Of a stretch of 9,133 bases of DNA, positions 5,471 to 9,133 are shown one piece after another. Under the pieces are notes generated by a model. The model had not been told where the DNA came from, did no database searches, and saw nothing but the letters and a program-made list of their open reading frames with translations. The position numbers and the translations under genes are program-made. Origin of the DNA: Oscillospiraceae bacterium (lineage in GTDB: Bacteria > Bacillota > Clostridia > Oscillospirales > Acutalibacteraceae). Location of the stretch: assembly GCA_009786735.1 (NCBI GenBank), contig WQRM01000054.1, forward strand, positions 1 through 9,133, given 5' to 3'. Position 1 is the first letter of the stretch. Every line of letters starts with the position of its first letter.

Positions 5471-5968
5471 CTAACCTACCATGCCTTTTTGCAACGCCGC
5501 CAAGGCCTTCTTTTCGATGCGCGAAACGTAACTTCGACTTATATCAAGCTTTTTGGCAACCTGTCGCTGCGTATGGTAGTCATTGCCATAGAGCCCGTAG
5601 CGCAGCACAAGAATCTCCTTTTCGCGGGCATCTTTCATCTTGCCCAGCACGTCGTAGAGCTGCTCTACACGGATTTTCAGGTCGATTTCATCACCGATGG
5701 TGTCATCCATGCTGATGACATCCATGAGGGTGAGCGGATTGCCCTCATTGTCCACATCGATGGGGTCGCTCATGGAAACGTCCTGCGCGCATTTCTTTTG
5801 TGCGCGAAAATGCATGAGGATTTCGTTGTCAATGCAACGCGCCGCGTAGGTCGCCAGGCGCGCTCCCTTGCCCACGTTGAAGGTATTGATGGCCTTGATG
5901 AGCCCGATGGTGCCCACGGAAATCAGGTCGTCTTGCTCGATGGAGTTGGCGTAGTATTTCTTGAACGG
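5471..5968 (-). CDS. sigK: sporulation sigma factor SigK, 3' part only (split gene)
   Basis: The open frame runs from just after an in-frame TAA (5969-5971) to TAG (5471-5473), 165 codons. It opens PFKKYYANSIEQDDLIS, then VGTIGLIKAINTF, LATYAARCIDNEILMHFRAQ (regions 2.2-2.4) and QRQVAKKLDISRSYVSRIEK (the region 4 helix-turn-helix). AARCIDNEILMH, the DVSMSDPID block and NPLTLMDV fit SigK better than SigE. The first roughly 65 residues of SigK, including start and pro-sequence, are absent, and no ribosome binding site precedes the fragment. A GTG at 5917 could open a 148-aa product but has no site. SigK directs late mother-cell genes for spore coat and release. Immediately upstream is a serine recombinase gene, so this is best read as the 3' exon of a sigK gene interrupted by a skin-like element. 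Confidence 0.9.
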   Translation of the reverse strand, partial: PFKKYYANSIEQDDLISVGTIGLIKAINTFNVGKGARLATYAARCIDNEILMHFRAQKKCAQDVSMSDPIDVDNEGNPLTLMDVISMDDTIGDEIDLKIRVEQLYDVLGKMKDAREKEILVLRYGLYGNDYHTQRQVAKKLDISRSYVSRIEKKALAALQKGMVG

Positions 5969-7491
5969 TTATGACAAACAAAAGCGGTGTTTTGGCCTCC
6001 GGTTTTGAGGTAGATATCGAGTTTTGTGCTCTGGCGGTCGCCGGTGTTGTGCACGACGATTTTGTCGAGTATACTTGCTGCTATGTTGGAGTGAACGGGC
6101 GAAAACTGCGCCTCAAGAAAGGCCTTGATTTCGCCCAGGTCGGTCTGCGGGCTGGGTATGTGTTCGAGTGCTGCGATTTGCTGGTTTAGCTCTTCGTTCC
6201 GCTGCCGGAATTCCTGCTTGGTGATGATGTCATCCAAGCTGAGTTCCAGCAGCTTTTCTTTTTTGCGGCGCAGTTGGGCGAGTTCTTTGGCGTGGTCATC
6301 GCGCGGCGGCTCTGCCGATTGAATCAACGCAAGCGTCTTGGCGATGAAACCCGACTTGTCGGCGTAAAGCTCGTTGAAGATGTCGGCTAGGATGCCATCT
6401 AACTCGCTGGTGCGCAGCTGCGGCAGGCTGCATGCAGCCACACCCTGCGTGCGATACACCTTGCACTGCCATGTTTCATGCTGCGTGGATTTCTGCCGGT
6501 GGAACGACGTGCCGTGCTCCGCGCAAACGAGTTTGCCGCTGTAGGCATATCTGCCGCTGCTGACTGCGCCGCTTTGTTTGAAGGCTTCGCCGCGCTGCTG
6601 GAGCTGGGCGTTGGCGCGCTCCCACAGGTCTTCGCTCACGATGGCGGGGATGCTCTCATCAGGATAACATATCCACTCGCTTTTGTCAAGCTTGGCGCTA
6701 CGTTTAGTTTTGTAGTCCAGCGACTTGCTCTTGTTCGCGCAGTACCAGCCCTTATATTTCGGGTTGAGCAGAATATTCTTGATGGTCGTGGTATTGAACG
6801 CATTGCCCCTGCTGCTGGTGATGCCGTGCTCCAGCAAGCGAAACGAGATCTTGCGCATGCCGAGTTGCTCGTGCACATAAAGCTCGAAAATCATGCGCAC
6901 AATGCGCGCCTCGGTCTCGTTGATGGTCAACACGCAGTCGCGCTTGTCGTAGCCATAGAGCTTGTCGTTGCCCAGCACGCGACCATTTTTGATGGACTGC
7001 CGAAAGCCGAACTTGAGCCGCTCGGACAACTTGCGCACTTCGTCTTGCGCCACGCCCGCCATGACGGTGAGGCGGAATTCACTGTCGGTGTCGAGGGTGT
7101 TGAGGTTGTCGCTTTGAAACAGCACCGCCACGCCCAAGCGCAGTAGTTCCTGCGTGTACTGAATCGAATCAAGCGTGTTGCGCGAAAAACGCGAGATTTC
7201 TTTGGTGATGATAAAGTCGAACTTGCCTGCCCGTGCGTCAGCAATCATGCGGTTGAAACTGTCGCGTTTGTCCGTGCTGATGCCGGAGATGCCCTCGTCC
7301 ACATAGCCGGGCACTAGCGTCCAGTTTGTGTGCCTTTCAATGAACTCCGTGAAGTATTGCACCTGATTTTCCAAGCTGCCTGCTTGCTCCATTTTGTCGG
7401 TTGAAACCCGCGCGTAAAACGTCACCCGCAGGCACATCATAAAAATGGATATGCCCCGATAAAGTTCATCGCGTGCCTTTCGGATGTCCAT
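5923..7491 (-). CDS. large serine recombinase, candidate sigK-element excisase (SpoIVCA type), 522 aa
   Basis: The start at 7491 (MDIRKARDELYRG) has AGGAG 9 nt upstream, placed inside the preceding small gene. Domains: the resolvase catalytic domain at about 22-165, with the nucleophile Ser30 in FYARVSTD, the DEGISG motif near 65-70, and Arg101/Arg104 in EISRFSRN; the recombinase domain at about 175-300 (LLNPKYKGWYCAN); a zinc ribbon with Cys323, His326, Cys343 and Cys354; and a coiled coil at about 400-445. Length suits large serine integrases. The last about 15 codons read, in another frame, into the sigK fragment (46-bp overlap), so the C-terminus NTTPTPSSKTT is partly made of sigK sequence. 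Role: site-specific excision or integration at sigK (inference from position). Confidence 0.92.
   Translation of the reverse strand: MDIRKARDELYRGISIFMMCLRVTFYARVSTDKMEQAGSLENQVQYFTEFIERHTNWTLVPGYVDEGISGISTDKRDSFNRMIADARAGKFDFIITKEISRFSRNTLDSIQYTQELLRLGVAVLFQSDNLNTLDTDSEFRLTVMAGVAQDEVRKLSERLKFGFRQSIKNGRVLGNDKLYGYDKRDCVLTINETEARIVRMIFELYVHEQLGMRKISFRLLEHGITSSRGNAFNTTTIKNILLNPKYKGWYCANKSKSLDYKTKRSAKLDKSEWICYPDESIPAIVSEDLWERANAQLQQRGEAFKQSGAVSSGRYAYSGKLVCAEHGTSFHRQKSTQHETWQCKVYRTQGVAACSLPQLRTSELDGILADIFNELYADKSGFIAKTLALIQSAEPPRDDHAKELAQLRRKKEKLLELSLDDIITKQEFRQRNEELNQQIAALEHIPSPQTDLGEIKAFLEAQFSPVHSNIAASILDKIVVHNTGDRQSTKLDIYLKTGGQNTAFVCHNRSRNTTPTPSSKTT
5951..5975. other. probable attachment-site junction between element and sigK
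   Basis: SigK homology begins near TTCAAGAAATACTAC on minus (read as FKKYY), where intact SigK proteins have a HIxKKYY-type sequence. To its right, an in-frame TAA and recombinase-specific sequence follow. The crossover should therefore lie around 5958-5968. The 25 nt from 5951 to 5975 show weak dyad symmetry around 5963 (12 of 24 symmetric positions), as serine recombinase sites often do. The exact core cannot be fixed without the other end. Confidence 0.5.
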
Positions 7492-7493
7492 GC

Positions 7494-7646
7494 CTATGCG
7501 CTCCTTTTTCTTTCGATTATATCGCACGCGTCAATTGTGCAAAATAATTTGTGCAGCGCAGCGCGGTAAGTTGGCTCGAGAATCAAGCCGTGTTCCCATG
7601 TGCGCTTGAGCATGGCCGCGATGATGTCGTGTTCCACAGAGTGCAT
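7494..7646 (-). CDS. 50-aa protein coupled to the recombinase gene, candidate accessory factor
   Basis: The ATG at 7646 has a strong AAGGAGG site. The 50 codons end at TAG 7494-7496, only 2 nt before the recombinase ATG, and the recombinase ribosome binding site lies inside this gene, so translation is probably coupled. The sequence is MHSVEHDIIAAMLKRTWEHG, then LILEPTYRAALHKLF. The central LKxxWEHGLILEPTYRxALxKL resembles a SHOCT-type pattern (LkxLxxkGlITeeEYxxaK), as seen in short proteins encoded just before other clostridial recombinases. It has no cysteine cluster, signal or membrane span. Function is unknown. It could help set recombination direction (inference only). Confidence 0.72.
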   Translation of the reverse strand: MHSVEHDIIAAMLKRTWEHGLILEPTYRAALHKLFCTIDACDIIERKRSA

Positions 7647-7672
7647 GGCTGATTCCTCCTTTTTACGTCCTT

Positions 7673-7703
7673 ATGTTTATGCTTGGCTGGGGGTGTCCTA
7701 TGA
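7673..7703 (-). promoter_or_regulatory. weak sigma-E-like promoter candidate before the recombinase operon
   Basis: On minus, TCATAGG (7703-7697), 14 nt, then GCATAAACAT (7682-7673), 26 nt upstream of the small gene's ATG. It partly matches the mother-cell sigma-E consensus (KMATATT, 14 nt, GCATACAMT). No good sigma-A pair is seen in the same stretch. The -35 match is partial, so this is suggestive only. Confidence 0.3.
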
Positions 7704-7736
7704 GGTTGCGAAAAAGAAGCCTCTACTCTATACGCC

Positions 7737-7758
7737 AAAAAAATCGGGGGTTGACCCC
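7737..7758 (-). terminator. weak hairpin with T7 tract
   Basis: On minus, GGGG-TCAA-CCCC (short GC stem) is followed by CGATTTTTTT. On plus the same hairpin is followed by T-rich sequence too. The stem is only 4-5 bp, so termination would be weak. It lies between the ATPase and the recombinase operon. The rest of 7647-7912 is AT-rich, with one further inverted repeat (GCGAAATTTTTCGC) and no gene. Confidence 0.35.
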
Positions 7759-7870
7759 AATTATTTTTGTTTTTTGGGCGAAATTTTTCGCATGAATTTT
7801 CTGTTTCGCAAATAAAGGGTGTGGAAGTGCGTGTTTTTGACAATATAATCCGCAAATTGTGGCGACATGC

Positions 7871-7898
7871 AAAATGACCGAGGCATGCACCCCGGTCA
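7871..7898 (-). terminator. terminator of the AAA+/DUF4143 gene
   Basis: On minus, TGACCGGGG pairs with CCTCGGTCA (9 bp with one G-T wobble) around TGCATG and is followed by TTTTGC. It is 15 nt past the stop codon at 7913, the correct place for the ATPase gene. Confidence 0.8.
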
Positions 7899-7912
7899 AG
7901 ATTTATTCTGTT

Positions 7913-9133
7913 TCAGACCAACCCCACAGGCCAAATCCACACGCCGTCCGTGAGGGGTAAAGGCTCTTTCGCAAGGCAAATAACGGCACCAGCCCCCACT
8001 TTCTTGTTTGGGATATTCGCAACACAGCGGAATGACTTCACCATGGCCTTTGTGGGGTCGCTTGTCGTTTTGATTTCGATTGGATAAAGCGCGTCACCAT
8101 CTTCAATCAGTAAGTCAATTTCGTTTTTATCTTTGTCGCGATAGTAAAACAGCGACGGCTTGACGATACCGTCATTGTAGTAGCTCTTGAGGATTTCGGT
8201 GAACACAAAGCTTTCAAATATATGTCCCCACATGGCACCGTTGGCGAGCTGTTCGGGCGTGTTCCAACCGAGCAGCCAGCACGCAAGCCCAGTGTCGAGG
8301 AAGTACAGCTTTGGTGATTTAATCAAACGCTTGTTGAAATTATTACAATACGGTTCAAGCAGATACACAAGCCCGCTGGATTCCAACACCGACAACCATG
8401 CCTTCACCGTCATTGCATTTTTGCCGCAAATTTCAGCCAAGTTGCGATAGTTTAACTCTTGCCCTGTGGTGGCCGCAACTGCTTTCACGAACTTAATGAA
8501 CGCCACCTCATCTTGAATTTGCAGCACATCTTTGATGTCTTTTTCGATGTAGGTTTGGAAGTAGGAACTATAATAATCACCCCAATCTCGCAAGTCGCTT
8601 GGACTTTCGTGCAGCTCAGGAAAAAAGCCCTTGTGGATGCGCTCAATCGTCTTGTGATAATCAAAGCCTTTGTTTTCGCCCTGCATAGCCCGCAAATGCT
8701 CCATAGTCGGCACGAAGGGGTACGGCACTTCACGCCGTCCAGTTCGCGCATAGATAGCCCCAGCAGTCGCACAACGCCCGCACGACCCGCCAAGCTATCA
8801 CTGACATTCTTCATCAGCTTCATGCTTTGCGAGCCCGTGAGATAAAACTGCCCTTTGGTTTTGTCTTCGTCTACAATATCTTTAATGTAATCGAACAATT
8901 CCGCCGCCTTTTGGATTTCGTCCACAATCACGGGCGGGCGGTTCGCCTCAAAGAACAACGATGGGTTTTCCACCGCGCTTTGCCGCACAAGCGGGCGATT
9001 GAGCGCAACATAGTTCAAGTGGCTATATACCTCTTTGAGCATGGTGGACTTGCCCACTTGCCGTGCGCCTGTGAGTACCAGAACGGGCTTGCGCTTGGCG
9101 ATGCGCTCGATGACGGGTTCGATATGGCGGGGG
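7913..9133 (-). pseudogene. AAA+ ATPase with DUF4143 C-terminus, frameshifted; 5' end beyond window
   Basis: From the right edge the frame reads RHIEPVIERIAKRKPVLVL, then the Walker A GARQVGKST (9069-9043). Walker B is VIVDEIQ (about 8911-8931), followed by sensor-like YLTGSQS (about 8824-8850). At about 8726-8733 the reading frame breaks: LSMRELDGVK is followed by PYPFVPTMEHL only after a one-base shift (one base missing). The second part is DUF4143, with YIEKDIKDVLQIQD, KLYFLDTGLACWLLG and a nuclease-like EIDLLIEDGDALYPIEIKTT near the end. This family (AAA_14 plus DUF4143) is common, ATP-binding, of unclear function, and often on mobile DNA. The first few residues are missing only because of the window edge. 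Confidence 0.85.

Larger units (their letters stand above)
5960..9133 (-). mobile_element. skin-like sigK-intervening element (left end; continues past window)
   Basis: Starting at the truncated sigK edge, this holds a recombinase, a small coupled gene and a frameshifted AAA+ ATPase, all on minus. No sigK 5' half is found in the window, so the element must extend beyond 9133 if the model is right. Bacillus subtilis and Clostridioides difficile both carry recombinase-encoding elements inside sigK that are cut out of mother-cell DNA. An alternative is an ordinary integrated element that has destroyed sigK. Confidence 0.65.

Noticed and set aside
5471..5917. A freestanding 148-aa sigma factor starting at GTG 5917
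   Set aside because: Homology to SigK continues upstream of the GTG for about 17 codons, and there is no ribosome binding site; it is a fragment of a larger gene.
6478..7146. 222-codon plus-strand frame inside the recombinase gene
   Set aside because: No ribosome site, low-complexity Ala/Val/Leu content typical of antisense to a GC-biased gene, and the opposite strand is a clear recombinase.
7837..7849. TTGACA directly followed by TATAAT on plus
   Set aside because: The two hexamers are separated by 1 nt rather than about 17, and no plus-strand gene follows.
7583..7855. 90-codon minus-strand frame upstream of the recombinase
   Set aside because: Overlaps the better-supported 50-codon gene in another frame, lacks a ribosome site, and has an unstructured, basic, Pro/His-rich composition.

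Overview
The window looks like chromosomal DNA of a spore-forming member of the Firmicutes, probably a gut-type Clostridia lineage. The grounds are strong GGAGG ribosome binding sites in front of almost every gene, consensus sigma-A promoters, a DUF1540 protein, a GGGtGRT gene pair and, most tellingly, part of the late mother-cell sporulation sigma factor SigK. GC content is moderate. TAA, TAG and TGA all act as stops.

Left part (1-815). The tail of an unrecognised plus-strand gene (ends 181) converges on a small membrane protein gene (218-475, minus) with its own promoter and terminator. Divergently, on plus, lies a DUF1540 cysteine-rich protein (602-772). A 28-nt perfect palindrome (786-813) separates it from the minus-strand genes.

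Middle-left (816-3036, all minus). Read in the direction of transcription: a two-helix membrane protein with a coiled-coil tail (3036-2620); a frameshifted copy of a small membrane protein gene (2540-2407); an unrecognised signal-peptide protein with a C-terminal anchor (2305-1529); the intact copy of the small membrane protein (1490-1365); and a FlaR/adenylate-kinase-like P-loop kinase interrupted by one in-frame TAA (1334-816). Two of these five genes are therefore broken.

Centre (3095-5348, minus). A consensus promoter (4913-4941) drives a two-gene operon, an IscU/NifU-like cysteine protein followed by the GGGtGRT protein. Upstream of it lies a separate bacterial PH-domain gene with its own terminator.

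Right part (5471-9133, minus). The 3' part of sigK (regions 2 to 4) has no start of its own. It is fused at its 5' edge to the end of a large serine recombinase gene. Directly upstream of the recombinase, two bases away, is a 50-codon gene missed by simple ORF calling. Beyond it is a frameshifted AAA+/DUF4143 ATPase. The simplest reading is a skin-like sigK-intervening element: the recombinase would excise the element (from about 5960 rightward, beyond the window) in the mother cell and rebuild sigK. The missing 5' half of sigK is predicted on the same strand outside the right edge. The break lies upstream of the conserved GTIGLIKA stretch, apparently a different insertion point from that of the Bacillus subtilis skin element.
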